A DNA stretch of 64,000 nucleotides from JBNAGF01 sp049801055 (GCF_049801055.1 NZ_JBNAGF010000012.1:62001-126000), one strand, 5' to 3'. Positions 24,183-33,439 are shown, counted from the stretch's first letter. The notes: generated from the letters alone by a model not told the origin. Program-made: numbers and translations.

Positions 24183-25829
24183 TCAGTCCGAAGTCCGCAG
24201 CGGCGAATGCTGGATGATCCAGACCGTCAGCAACGGGGCGGCCACAGTGATCACCGAAACCGTGATCAGGAGCATTCCAAGATCCGAGTAATCGGCTGGC
24301 GTCGTGATGGTGCCGTCTTCAGCTTGGACTTCCCGGGTCACAACAAAGAACTGGTTGAGGTATTTGGTAGCAAGGCTTGATGCTGACAAGGCGAGATTTG
24401 TGAAGGAAGCCATCACCGCGAAGAATGTGGCCTTCAGCCGTGATGGTGCGTTGCGGGCAATCCATGCCAGCATCGGGATCATAGAGATCTGGCCGAGCGG
24501 GGATTCCACCGCCGTGTTGATGACCGCGATGAATCGGGCATCGACTAAACCGCCCGTCATGGCAGCTGTCCAGTTGTGAATGCCATAGTAGAGGCCGATT
24601 CCCGGGAGCGACAGAAGTCCTGCTGCTATCGACAAGAGGATCACGATATCGGCAATGGATTTTGACGCCATCATCGGACGCAGCACGATCATTCCTACCA
24701 GTGTCAGCACCGAGGTGATCAGGTAGAGCACACTGAGGAATTGCTGGTCGAAGCCCAGAACGTCGATCTCGAACCATGTTGCACCGGCCCCGTTCAGGGG
24801 AACTGCCCGGAACACGAAGATGATGATGGCCGTGCCGACCAGCGCCCGCGCTTTATCGGGCTCAAGATTTCGGATCAGTTGCCGCATCAGCGTGAGCACG
24901 ATGGCCATTGATCCGGCAAACACGATCTCCTGCGAATAGGGGGCATCGGACAGGCCGACCGTCAGGGTCATCACCACAAAGATCGCCCCGCCGGTGAAAT
25001 ACCAGTGATTGGCCCGGACCGGCTCTCCGTCCGGATCGAACTGCGCCGTCGCTTCGGTCCGGGACATGCCAAGCGAGATCATTTTGCGGATGGACAGGCG
25101 TTTCTGGATCCCCGCCAGCAAAACGCCGGAAATCGAGATGCACGGAATGACAAGCGCCAGCAAGTAGATCTGACCGTAGGTAGAGGCCTTTTCTTCGGCA
25201 GGCAGTGTTTCGATCCCCGAAAACAGCCAGATATTGAGCAGCGCAACCACGCTGGCGCCGCCGATCAGGGCAAAGCGTCCAAGGGTCTGCATAGTGGTGT
25301 GCAGCGCCCGCTCGGTTTTGGGGGCAAGCGGCGTGCCGTCGGGGTTGGTGCGCGGAACGGCCTCGACCGACATGGCATCGGCAACTGCGTCCTGCACGAC
25401 ATAGCCGCAGGGCGCCAGCAGGACCGCCACCACATACCAGCCGGTTGTCGACAGAACATCAGGTAGCCAGTCGGCGCGCGTTGCCAAACCGAACATGATC
25501 AGGAAACTGGCGGCGATCAGCGCCGCGCCGATATAGATCAGCCCGGCCTTTCGTCGCCAGATCAGGTCAACGAGATGGCCAAGCGGCATTTTCAGCGCCC
25601 AGGGCAAGCCGGCCCAGAAGGCCAGGCCGGCGATGAAGGCCGCGGACACGTCGAGGTATTCCTTGACGAAAAACGTGCCGACCACAGAGGTCAGCCCCTG
25701 AGCGCCGGCCGCGAAATAGATCATGAGCGGCGGAAGAAAGGACCAGCGCAGTTGTCTCAGCAGGTCGACAACAATCCGGTCTAACCAGCTTCGGGATCGG
25801 GCCGCCTCGTATTCGCCGGACGACGTCAC
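24183..25829 (-). CDS. BT1/FBT-like major facilitator permease
   Basis: 548 residues and about 12 hydrophobic helices. GYVVQDAVADAMSVEAVP matches the signature of folate-biopterin-transporter (BT1) relatives within the MFS. It has hydrophilic loops at about 150-180 and a long central loop near 260-290 (SRTEATAQFDPDGEPVRANH). The start overlaps the end of the upstream CorC-type gene by four bases (ATGA). It may import a pterin or folate-like compound, which would suit the adjacent GcvT enzyme, but substrate prediction in this family is weak. Confidence 0.75.
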   Translation of the reverse strand: MTSSGEYEAARSRSWLDRIVVDLLRQLRWSFLPPLMIYFAAGAQGLTSVVGTFFVKEYLDVSAAFIAGLAFWAGLPWALKMPLGHLVDLIWRRKAGLIYIGAALIAASFLIMFGLATRADWLPDVLSTTGWYVVAVLLAPCGYVVQDAVADAMSVEAVPRTNPDGTPLAPKTERALHTTMQTLGRFALIGGASVVALLNIWLFSGIETLPAEEKASTYGQIYLLALVIPCISISGVLLAGIQKRLSIRKMISLGMSRTEATAQFDPDGEPVRANHWYFTGGAIFVVMTLTVGLSDAPYSQEIVFAGSMAIVLTLMRQLIRNLEPDKARALVGTAIIIFVFRAVPLNGAGATWFEIDVLGFDQQFLSVLYLITSVLTLVGMIVLRPMMASKSIADIVILLSIAAGLLSLPGIGLYYGIHNWTAAMTGGLVDARFIAVINTAVESPLGQISMIPMLAWIARNAPSRLKATFFAVMASFTNLALSASSLATKYLNQFFVVTREVQAEDGTITTPADYSDLGMLLITVSVITVAAPLLTVWIIQHSPLRTSD

Positions 25830-27133
25830 AGCGGGCGGATCTTCAGGCCGGTGACCCGGTTTCCGTCTTTTGCGGTGACTTCGAACCGGTATCCGTGAAA
25901 GGCAAAGACCTGACCCACAGTCGGGATCATCTGGGCCTCGTGGATCACCAGACCGGCAACGGTATTGGCCTCGTCATCGGGCAGCGTCCAATCCATTGCG
26001 CGATTCAGGTCGCGGATTGTCGTTGCGCCCTCGACGAGGAATTGACCGTCCTCCATGCGTTCGACCACTTCGTCTTCGTCCGGGTCAAACTCATCGGTGA
26101 TTTCGCCGACGATCTCTTCGAGAATATCCTCAAGCGTGATCAGGCCACGCAGACTGCCATACTCGTCGACGACGAGGGCAAAGTGGCTGCGCAGGCGGAG
26201 GAATTCGCGCATCTGGTCGTCGAGCGTTGTGGTCTCGGGGACGAAATAGGGATCGTTGGCCACCTTGGTGATGTCAAATCCCAGCAATCGGTCGGTGTCG
26301 CCCTGCGCACCGCCAACCTGAGCATACATGGCGCGGAACAAATCCTTGGCGTGGACCACCCCAATGATGTTTTCGGGCTCGTCCCGATAGACGGGCAGGC
26401 GGGTATGCGGGCTTTGCAGACACTGTTGCAGCAACTCTCCGGGTTCTGCCGCGGCGTCGATCATCTCGATGTTGGATCTGTGCAGCATGATCTCTTCGAC
26501 CGTGCGCTCGCCCAGATCCAGCGCACCAAGGATCCGATCCCGATCCTCCTTTTCGACCACGCCTTCGGAATGGCCCAGTTGCAGCGCGCCGGCAATTTCT
26601 TCGCGGACCGCAAGGATCTGGCTGTCCGGATCAATCTGCACACCAAACACTCTGAGCACGCCCCGCACCAGCAGGCGAACGGCCGAGACAATTGGGGCAA
26701 ACAGCGTGACTACCACACCAATCGGTCCGGCCACGGCAGCTGCTGCCTTTTCGGCATTGGTGATGGCATATGTCTTGGGCAGCACCTCGGCAAAGATCAG
26801 CACCAGAAAGGTCATCACCAGCGTCGCCAGCGCCACGCCGCTTTCACCAAAGAGGCGTGTGAACAGGGCGGTTGCCAGCGATGCCGCAAGAATATTGACC
26901 AGATTGTTGCCCAGCAAAACGGACCCGATCAGCCGTTCGTTGTCCTCGGTGATGGCCAGCGCCCGTTGCGCCCCCCGTGATCCCTTGTCGGCCTGCGTCC
27001 GAAGTTTGCCGCGCGACGCAGCCGTAAGCGCGGTTTCCGAGCCCGAGAAAAAGGCAGACAGAACCAGCAGAAACAGGATGGCGCCAGCTGTGATCCAGAG
27101 GGCGCTGTCGAGAGTAGAGGAAGCAGGGTCCAT
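25826..27133 (-). CDS. CNNM/CorC-HlyC family membrane protein
   Basis: 435 residues. An N-terminal DUF21 (CNNM) domain with about four membrane helices (AGAILFLLVLSAFFSGSETA, LIGSVLLGNNLVNILAASLA) is followed by a tandem CBS pair (about 200-330: TRLPVYRDEPENIIGVVHAK, FALVVDEYGSLRGLITLEDI) and a C-terminal CorC_HlyC FAD-like domain (about 345-430). The architecture is complete. Family members are implicated in magnesium/cobalt homeostasis. In this run it precedes the BT1-like permease with a four-base overlap. Confidence 0.92.
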   Translation of the reverse strand: MDPASSTLDSALWITAGAILFLLVLSAFFSGSETALTAASRGKLRTQADKGSRGAQRALAITEDNERLIGSVLLGNNLVNILAASLATALFTRLFGESGVALATLVMTFLVLIFAEVLPKTYAITNAEKAAAAVAGPIGVVVTLFAPIVSAVRLLVRGVLRVFGVQIDPDSQILAVREEIAGALQLGHSEGVVEKEDRDRILGALDLGERTVEEIMLHRSNIEMIDAAAEPGELLQQCLQSPHTRLPVYRDEPENIIGVVHAKDLFRAMYAQVGGAQGDTDRLLGFDITKVANDPYFVPETTTLDDQMREFLRLRSHFALVVDEYGSLRGLITLEDILEEIVGEITDEFDPDEDEVVERMEDGQFLVEGATTIRDLNRAMDWTLPDDEANTVAGLVIHEAQMIPTVGQVFAFHGYRFEVTAKDGNRVTGLKIRPL

Positions 27134-27211
27134 GGTGGTTGTGATTATCCTTTATGCTCCACCTGTTATGGGGGGGCGGGGCGTCAGTATCAAGATCTGC
27201 CGCCGCAGCTG

Positions 27212-28168
27212 TCAGGCGGTGTCGTCCTGCCGATCACGCGCCAGCGGGTGATGTTCCAGCACAAGTTCCGCCAATCTTTCATCGAGAACATGGGTGTAGA
27301 TCTCGGTTGTGGACACATCCGCATGGCCCAGCAATGTCTGGATTGCCCGCAGATCGGCACCATTCGCAAGCAGGTGGGTAGCAAAGGCATGGCGCAGTGT
27401 ATGCGGTGTCACCTTGTCCGGAGAGACACCGCCCGTCACGGCAAGTTCCTTGATCAGCAGATAGAACCGGTGCCGGGTCAGGTGTCCTGCCTTGCCGCGT
27501 GACGGGAACAGGAAGCGGGACGGGGTTGCACCCTTTTCAGCCGCCTTTTCCTCGGTTGTGTCACGGGTGGTCAGCCACAGCGCCAACGCCTCGCGCGCCG
27601 GCGGAGAGAGCGGCACCATGCGCTCCTTGCCGCCCTTGCCCAGCACCAGCAGCATCTGAGGATCGCCGCGGGCGGAACTTACGGGCAGCGACACCAGTTC
27701 GCTGACCCGCATTCCGGTGGCGTAAAGCAGCTCCATCAGACAGGTGTTCCGAATGCGGTCGGAGCGGTTGCGCCCGGTTTCGCGGGCAGCTTGCAGTAGT
27801 CGGTCGACCTCGACCACTTCAAGGGTTTTGGGCAGGCGTTTCTCTCGTCCCGGCCCCCGTATCTGGATGGCGGGGTTGTCTTCGCGCCAGCCTTCGTCAA
27901 AGGCAAAGCGGTAGATCTGCTTGATCGCAGAAAGCCGCCGGGCCCGTGTCGACCGGGCTAGCCCCTGATCGGAACACGAGATCAGATAGGCCTCGACATC
28001 GTCACGATCGGCGGTTTCAAGATGCAGGTTGCGATGGGCCATCCACGCGCAGAAATCCTTGAGATCTCGCCCGTAAGCCAGCTGGGTATTGGTGGCGGCT
28101 CCCAGCTCTGCAGCCTGTGCGTCAAGAAAGGTCGAGATCCACTGGTCCATGTGTTGCGGTGCACGCAT
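27212..28168 (-). CDS. xerD: XerD-type tyrosine recombinase
   Basis: 318 residues, the usual XerD length. N-terminal SAM-like DNA-binding domain (TNTQLAYGRDLKDFCAW). The catalytic domain carries the Arg in YATGMRVSELVSL, Lys in LGKGGKERMVPL, His-x-x-Arg in HTLRHAFATHLLANGAD, His in LLGHADVSTTE and the nucleophile Tyr in IYTHV. An internal ATG at 28150 is an alternative start. The gene sits in the conserved chromosomal order next to the aroK-divergent genes, so it is the housekeeping dimer-resolution enzyme and not a mobile-element integrase. It starts three bases after the preceding gene. Confidence 0.93.
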   Translation of the reverse strand: MRAPQHMDQWISTFLDAQAAELGAATNTQLAYGRDLKDFCAWMAHRNLHLETADRDDVEAYLISCSDQGLARSTRARRLSAIKQIYRFAFDEGWREDNPAIQIRGPGREKRLPKTLEVVEVDRLLQAARETGRNRSDRIRNTCLMELLYATGMRVSELVSLPVSSARGDPQMLLVLGKGGKERMVPLSPPAREALALWLTTRDTTEEKAAEKGATPSRFLFPSRGKAGHLTRHRFYLLIKELAVTGGVSPDKVTPHTLRHAFATHLLANGADLRAIQTLLGHADVSTTEIYTHVLDERLAELVLEHHPLARDRQDDTA

Positions 28169-28171
28169 GGG

Positions 28172-29722
28172 TTACTCCTGCCCGAGAATCATCAATTGCA
28201 GCGCGGCGCGGCGCGCGGTGTCTTCAAGGCCGATGCTGCGGAAGGTGGCAAGCGCCGCTGACAGGTTTGCGGGGTTGCCGCGGGCGCCTTTGTCGAACAG
28301 CAGCATGGTTTCCAGAATCGCCTCCCCAAGACGGCCTGAACTGATCAAGTCCTGCAAGTTGGGAGGAACGACTGCGCCCTGTGCAAAGCCATCTGAAATT
28401 GCTTCCGCCAGCTCGCCCGGCGGAAGGGCGCGCCCCGGATTGCCCTGTGCCAGCGCGGCGAGAAACGCAATGCGGGGCGTGTTCTGCGGCGGGCGACGCG
28501 AGGCCGCCTCGTAGTCGCGCGACAATAGCCGGATCTCCCAGGCTAGCTGCGCGGCGGTTGCATCTGGAATGCGTTGCCGGGAAAGTTGCTCAAAGAACAA
28601 TTCGGCAAATGCCACTTCCAGTCCGGCCGCTCGCATGGCGTCCCATGCAGGTTGCAGGGTTTTGGCAATCGCGGTACCGCTGCGGGACGCCAGTGCGGTG
28701 TCGAAGCGTTGCACGGCCTCGACCCGATCCCAGACCCCGCCCGAAGCAGCGGGCAGGCGTTCGGTGTATAGCCCCAGCAACCGGTTTGGCCCCAGGGCGC
28801 CAATCCGGGTCAGCCGTTCGGCGGCTTCGATCTGGGCTTTCCAGCCTGCCACATCCCGCAGGTCTGCAGTGGCGAACGCCCGCGGTAGAGATGCGGTCGG
28901 AAGCCGTTCACCAATGGTTTCATACAGCCGGAACGTCAGCGGATCCGGGCGGCTTGGCGGGGGCAGCATTGGGGCGCCCTCATAGATGTCGGGGCTCAGG
29001 AAACGATCGAGCAAATCCAACGTGGCCGGCGGCAGCAGCTCAAGCGCATGAGCGGTCTCCAGCAAGAGAGCGGCGGTCTGCCAGTCTCCGCGCCGGGCAT
29101 TGCAAAAAACCAGATCCGCATAGCCTCGGGCCAGATGCGGTTGTTCCGCCAGAACTGCGCAGGCCTTGTCCTCGTCCCCTGTCAGCAGCGTTGCGTCGAA
29201 CCAGCGCGAGAACCGATCCCGGCTATTGGTTGGGCCAGCTAGTTGAACCAGTGCCTGTGCCGGATCGGTGGCCCCAAGCGCGATCAGTCGGTCGATTCGC
29301 GCGGCAAGCAGGCTCTCGGCGGCGGCTTTCTGTGATGGCGGGCGCGTCTCGGACAACAGCAACGAATACAGAAGCGTCTGCATGGCCGGACTGTCACGGA
29401 CCGGCACCTGCGCGATCAGTTCGGCCAGTGTCTCGGCATCCGAAGTCAGCCAGAGATCAACCGGCAACCCGGTCGCTTGCGACGATACCAGCCCCAGCGG
29501 AGGCGCCAAGGCAGCCAACGGGGTCACCTCGATTGACGGACCGGCCCCGGACGGAGCGACCGGAGGTTCAAGCAAAACCGTGTTCGGCAGGTCGACAGCC
29601 GTGTTCTGTCCCAACCAGTCGATCACCGACAGCGGCGAAGATTGCGTTTTTTGCGTCTGCGCGGAAACGGGACCGGCATGCAAGGCCCCGGCGATCAGGA
29701 GCAGGGCTGTTCCGGTTCGCAT
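28172..29722 (-). CDS. Conserved exported protein of unknown function
   Basis: 516 residues from the ATG at 29722, which gives a signal peptide (MRTGTALLLIAGALHAGPVS, then AQ). The frame is open much further upstream, but that part runs antisense to aroK and is not coding. The mature protein is Ala/Leu/Arg-rich and helical, with short TPR-like segments (ARRGDWQTAALLLETAHALE). Its order xerD / this gene / 49-residue peptide / divergent aroK is, to my knowledge, kept in many Rhodobacterales. No catalytic motif was recognised. It probably resides in the periplasm. Confidence 0.8.
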   Translation of the reverse strand: MRTGTALLLIAGALHAGPVSAQTQKTQSSPLSVIDWLGQNTAVDLPNTVLLEPPVAPSGAGPSIEVTPLAALAPPLGLVSSQATGLPVDLWLTSDAETLAELIAQVPVRDSPAMQTLLYSLLLSETRPPSQKAAAESLLAARIDRLIALGATDPAQALVQLAGPTNSRDRFSRWFDATLLTGDEDKACAVLAEQPHLARGYADLVFCNARRGDWQTAALLLETAHALELLPPATLDLLDRFLSPDIYEGAPMLPPPSRPDPLTFRLYETIGERLPTASLPRAFATADLRDVAGWKAQIEAAERLTRIGALGPNRLLGLYTERLPAASGGVWDRVEAVQRFDTALASRSGTAIAKTLQPAWDAMRAAGLEVAFAELFFEQLSRQRIPDATAAQLAWEIRLLSRDYEAASRRPPQNTPRIAFLAALAQGNPGRALPPGELAEAISDGFAQGAVVPPNLQDLISSGRLGEAILETMLLFDKGARGNPANLSAALATFRSIGLEDTARRAALQLMILGQE

Positions 29723-29724
29723 AC

Positions 29725-29874
29725 TCAGTTCGATTCCAGCGTCACCGGCACACGGATTTCTTCTTGCGCGGGTGAAAAGTCCACCCCGAACAGAGGGCCG
29801 ATATAGGCGTAGCCAACCAGCCCGATGAATACCAGACACACCAAATACACCAGAAATTTGATCAAGCGCCCCAT
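29725..29874 (-). CDS. 49-residue single-span membrane peptide
   Basis: ATG at 29874, TGA at 29725-29727. The peptide has a short basic start (MGRLIK), one hydrophobic helix (FLVYLVCLVFIGLVGYAYIG) and a soluble tail (FSPAQEEIRVPVTLESN). The stop is two bases before the ATG of the 516-residue exported protein, a translational-coupling arrangement. It starts 82 bases from the divergent aroK. The overlap geometry and good membrane profile make it a real gene despite its size. It may be an assembly or anchoring partner of its neighbour. Confidence 0.75.
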   Translation of the reverse strand: MGRLIKFLVYLVCLVFIGLVGYAYIGPLFGVDFSPAQEEIRVPVTLESN

Positions 29875-29956
29875 GGTTCTTTTTTTGCCCCTCATTCTGC
29901 TCTTTTGTCCAAGTTATATATGGCCTTTTCCACAAGATCACGTCATTCACGTAAGA

Positions 29957-30547
29957 ATGAGCGGAAATGAGCAAAAAACCGGCACCCGGCCTGTCGAGAT
30001 CCCCGTTTACACGCTGAAAAAGACCGTGGCGATGGTGGGCATGATGGGGGCTGGAAAGACTGCGGTGGGCCGGGCGCTCGCGGCCAGGCTGGGTGTGCCG
30101 TTTCTGGATAGCGATGCCGAGATCGAGGCCGCTGCCAACATGACCATTCCCGAGATCTTTTCCCGTGACGGTGAACCGTTCTTTCGCGAAAAGGAATCGC
30201 AAGTGATTTCCCGGCTGCTCGACGAAGAGCGGGGAATTCTGTCCACTGGAGGCGGTGCCTATCTGGCCGACCGCAACCGGCAGATGATTTCCGACCGCGG
30301 CGTTGCGATCTGGCTCAAGGCGGATCTCGAGGTGCTGTGGAACCGGGTCAAGCACAAGGATACCCGCCCGTTGCTGCGCACCTCGGACCCGCGTGCGACA
30401 TTGCGGGATCTGTATGAAGCGCGCGTGCCGCTTTACTCCAAGGCGGATCTTACGGTCACGTCCGACGGGCAGGCCGCGATCGAGGAAATGGTGGACCGGG
30501 TGATTGCCGTGCTTCTCACCCGCCCGGACGTTCTTGAACAGGGTTGA
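29957..30547 (+). CDS. aroK: Shikimate kinase
   Basis: 196 residues from the ATG at 29957. Walker A is MVGMMGAGKTAVGRALAARL. The shikimate-binding Asp lies in FLDSDAEIEAA, and other family signatures are REKESQVI, LSTGGGAYLADRNR and DTRPLLRTSDP. It phosphorylates shikimate in the aromatic amino acid pathway. The stop is two bases before the aroB ATG, the classic aroK-aroB pair. Confidence 0.95.
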   Translation: MSGNEQKTGTRPVEIPVYTLKKTVAMVGMMGAGKTAVGRALAARLGVPFLDSDAEIEAAANMTIPEIFSRDGEPFFREKESQVISRLLDEERGILSTGGGAYLADRNRQMISDRGVAIWLKADLEVLWNRVKHKDTRPLLRTSDPRATLRDLYEARVPLYSKADLTVTSDGQAAIEEMVDRVIAVLLTRPDVLEQG

Positions 30548-30549
30548 AG

Positions 30550-31662
30550 ATGGAAAATACCGTTCACGTTGAACTGGGGTCGCGTTCCTATGACGTGGTC
30601 ATCGGACCGGGGCTGCTGGATCAGGCGGGCCCGCGCATCGCACCGCTGCTGCGACGGCCGCGTGTGGCGGTCATCAGCGACGAAAACGTTGCCGCGTTGC
30701 ATCTGGATGCGTTGCGGGCCGGGCTGTCGACTGCGGGCCTCGAGATGGTCTCGATGGAGCTGCCGGCTGGTGAAGCAACAAAAAGCTGGCCGCATTTTGA
30801 ACGCGCTGTGGAATGGCTGCTGGAACAGAAGATCGAGCGCAACGACGTGGTGATCGCCTTTGGCGGCGGAGTGATCGGAGACCTTGTCGGGTTTGCCGCC
30901 GCGGTTCTGCGCCGGGGGATCAGGTTCGTTCAGATCCCGACCTCGCTGCTGGCGCAGGTCGACAGCTCGGTGGGGGGCAAGACCGGGATCAACGCGCCGC
31001 AGGGTAAGAACTTGATCGGTGCATTTCACCAGCCGTCTCTGGTTCTGGCCGATACCGCCGTTCTAGGCACTCTGACTGCGCGGGATTTTCTTGCCGGTTA
31101 CGGCGAGGTCGTGAAATACGGCCTGCTGGGCGACGCCGCGTTCTTTGACTGGCTCGAAAAACAGGGGCCGGCGCTTGCTGCGGGCGACATGCAGGCGCGT
31201 GTTCAGGCGGTGACCCGTTCGGTGCAAATGAAGGCCGATATCGTTGCCCGCGATGAAACCGAGCAGGGCGACCGGGCGTTGCTGAACCTTGGACATACAT
31301 TTTGTCACGCGCTGGAGGCAGCCACGGGTTATTCTGATCGGCTGCTGCATGGTGAGGGCGTGGCGATCGGCTGCGCGCTGGCATTTGAACTGTCGGCGCG
31401 GCTCGGGCTTTGCGCGCAGGAGGATCCCTCCCGTGTACGGGTGCACCTCAAGGCGATGGGCATGAAGACGGATCTGGCCGACATACCCGGTGATCTGCCC
31501 GGCGCCGACGCCTTGCTTGGGCTGATGGCGCAGGACAAGAAGGTGGTCGACGGCCAGTTGCGGTTCATTCTGGCACGCGGCATCGGGCAGGCGTTCGTTA
31601 CCGGCGATGTTCCGGGTGATGCTGTGCTTGAAATTCTTGAGGATGCGCTGGCAACCTGTTGA
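30550..31662 (+). CDS. aroB: 3-dehydroquinate synthase
   Basis: 370 residues with the NAD-binding and active-site signatures of AroB: FGGGVIGDLVGFAAA, IPTSLLAQVDSSVGGKTGIN, the EVVKYGLL motif and the zinc-binding LNLGHTFCHALEAATGY with LLHGEGVAIG. It converts DAHP to 3-dehydroquinate. The ATG at 30550 (MENTVHVEL) was preferred over a TTG six bases earlier that overlaps the aroK stop. The gene ends 11 bases before the convergent site-2 protease gene. Confidence 0.96.
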   Translation: MENTVHVELGSRSYDVVIGPGLLDQAGPRIAPLLRRPRVAVISDENVAALHLDALRAGLSTAGLEMVSMELPAGEATKSWPHFERAVEWLLEQKIERNDVVIAFGGGVIGDLVGFAAAVLRRGIRFVQIPTSLLAQVDSSVGGKTGINAPQGKNLIGAFHQPSLVLADTAVLGTLTARDFLAGYGEVVKYGLLGDAAFFDWLEKQGPALAAGDMQARVQAVTRSVQMKADIVARDETEQGDRALLNLGHTFCHALEAATGYSDRLLHGEGVAIGCALAFELSARLGLCAQEDPSRVRVHLKAMGMKTDLADIPGDLPGADALLGLMAQDKKVVDGQLRFILARGIGQAFVTGDVPGDAVLEILEDALATC

Positions 31663-31673
31663 AAAAAGAAGCC

Positions 31674-32747
31674 TTAGCGCCCTTGGAGCACCATCAATTC
31701 CCCGACATTTTCACGCGTGATGTAACCGGTTAGATGCCCGCTTTCGGTGCAGACCGCCACCGCGGGAGCACCGGTGTGCAGCGTGTCCAGCACCTGTTCC
31801 AGCCCGGTCAGGAGGCTAACGGTCGGGATCTGCGTTTCCGCGATGGACGACACCGCCTGCAGTCTGGATCCGTCCCCGGCCAGCGCGGCAAACAGCGCCT
31901 CGCGGGTCAGAAACCCGAGCAGCCGACCGTTCGGGTCAAGAATGGGAAACTCGTGCTGGGTGGTGCGGATCACGGCGTTGGCTGCAACATCGAGTGTATC
32001 CTCGGGATGCAGCGATTCGAACCGTGTGATCATGGCGTCGCGCGCCAGAACACGCCTTGCTGCCGCACGCATGGCGACATCCTGGCTTTCGGCATTGGCG
32101 GCCACGAATACAAAGAGCGCGATCAGAACCAGAACCGGATTGCCACCGGACAATCCGGCGAACCCGAGCCCAAAGGCGACCACTTGACCGGCGATCGCCG
32201 CCCATCGGGTGGCGGTTACCCGATCGGTCCAAAGGCACAGAAAAGCGCGGAACACGCGACCGCCATCCATCGGAAAGGCCGGGATCATGTTGAACACGGC
32301 CAGAAACAGGTTCACGATGGCCAGCCGCTGCAGAAAGCCCGGGCCGGTGCTGTCGATCACGGCGAGATCGTCGACCGAGATCCCGGCGCCGAAAACCACA
32401 ACCAAAAGGGCCCATATCACGATATTCACGGCCGGACCGGCCAGCGCCACGGCGATCTCGCGGCGCGGATTCTCGGGCATCCGTTCCAGCCGTGCCAGTC
32501 CTCCGATCGGAAGCAGCGTGATGTCCGGCGTTGCGATCCCATAACGGCGTGCCATCAGCGCATGGCCAAACTCATGGGCGACAACACAGGCAAATAGCGC
32601 GATGACGAACAGAATGTTCTCGATCGCCCCCGGCAGACCGGCCTCGGAATAGGCGGCAAAGCCGACCCATGCCAGCAACAGGAAGAACGTGACATGCACC
32701 CTCAGGTCCGAGCCGAGAATGCGTCCGATGGAAAAGGACCAGGTCAT
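31674..32747 (-). CDS. Site-2 protease (M50) with C-terminal CBS pair
   Basis: 357 residues from the ATG at 32747. Membrane metalloprotease with the zinc motif VVAHEFGHALMARRYGIATP and the second site NMIPAFPMDGGRVFRAF. About six hydrophobic segments are followed by two CBS domains (about 225-350: DAMITRFESLHPEDTLDVAA and VCTESGHLTGYITRENV). This is the SpoIVFB-like M50B group with regulatory CBS domains. It is distinct from the RseP protease encoded at 49067. Substrate unknown. Confidence 0.92.
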   Translation of the reverse strand: MTWSFSIGRILGSDLRVHVTFFLLLAWVGFAAYSEAGLPGAIENILFVIALFACVVAHEFGHALMARRYGIATPDITLLPIGGLARLERMPENPRREIAVALAGPAVNIVIWALLVVVFGAGISVDDLAVIDSTGPGFLQRLAIVNLFLAVFNMIPAFPMDGGRVFRAFLCLWTDRVTATRWAAIAGQVVAFGLGFAGLSGGNPVLVLIALFVFVAANAESQDVAMRAAARRVLARDAMITRFESLHPEDTLDVAANAVIRTTQHEFPILDPNGRLLGFLTREALFAALAGDGSRLQAVSSIAETQIPTVSLLTGLEQVLDTLHTGAPAVAVCTESGHLTGYITRENVGELMVLQGR

Positions 32748-32863
32748 GCGGCGTGTCCTCGGTTCGGAGATACTGCCCGGATGATACTCTGCTCCGGAAT
32801 TTGCCGCATCCCCTGTTGAGAGGGTCTGCCGCAGCGTTTCGGGCGGGCGGCAACGGCAACGAA

Positions 32864-32889
32864 AAACCCCGCCGTTTGGGGCGGGGTTT
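32864..32889 (-). terminator. Rho-independent terminator of ssb
   Basis: AAACCCCGCC (32864-32873) and GGCGGGGTTT (32880-32889) form a 10-bp stem with a 6-base loop. On the minus strand the stem is followed directly by a T5 run, 26 bases beyond the ssb stop. Confidence 0.88.
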
Positions 32890-32914
32890 GGTCTTGTCGA
32901 CACGGGACCCGATA

Positions 32915-33439
32915 TTAGAACGGGATCTCGTCGTCGTCGATGCTGCTGGACGCCGGCCGACCACCGCCCTGCGACGGGGCGCTGCCGCCATAGGGGTCGC
33001 CCTGTGGTCCGCCGCCATACGGGTCGTCCTGCTGGCCGCCATAACCGCCGCCGGACTGACCGCCATAGCCTCCTCCGCCACCGCCATCACGACCATCCAG
33101 CATGACCAGCGTGGCATCAAAGCCCTGCAGAACAACCTCGGTCGAATACCTGTCCTGTCCCGACTGGTCCTGCCACTTGCGGGTCTGCAGCTTGCCTTCG
33201 AGATACACCTTGGACCCCTTTCGCAGATACTGCTCTGCGACCCGGACAAGGCCCTCCGAGAAAATCGCCACCGAATGCCACTCGGTGCGTTCGCGGCGTT
33301 CACCGGTGTTGCGGTCTTTCCATGTTTCGGACGTGGCGATGCGCAAATTGCACACCTTGCCGCCGTTCTGGAAAGACCTCACCTCGGGGTCGCGGCCCAG
33401 ATTTCCGATCAGAATGACTTTGTTTACTGAGCCTGCCAT
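32915..33439 (-). CDS. ssb: Single-stranded DNA-binding protein
   Basis: 174 residues. N-terminal OB fold (NKVILIGNLGRDPEVRSFQN, WHSVAIFSEGLVRVAEQYLR, GKLQTRKWQDQSGQDRYSTE), a Gly/Gln/Pro-rich flexible linker (about 115-165) and the conserved acidic tip DDDEIPF that recruits repair and replication partners. Terminates at a strong hairpin. Confidence 0.97.
   Translation of the reverse strand: MAGSVNKVILIGNLGRDPEVRSFQNGGKVCNLRIATSETWKDRNTGERRERTEWHSVAIFSEGLVRVAEQYLRKGSKVYLEGKLQTRKWQDQSGQDRYSTEVVLQGFDATLVMLDGRDGGGGGGYGGQSGGGYGGQQDDPYGGGPQGDPYGGSAPSQGGGRPASSSIDDDEIPF

Noticed and set aside
27212..28168. Tyrosine recombinase as sign of a genomic island
   Set aside because: Sequence length, motifs and conserved neighbours indicate housekeeping XerD; no attachment repeats or tRNA adjoin it.
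29723..30355. N-terminal extension of the 516-residue exported protein
   Set aside because: The frame is open but antisense to aroK and crosses the 49-residue gene; the signal peptide begins at the ATG at 29722.
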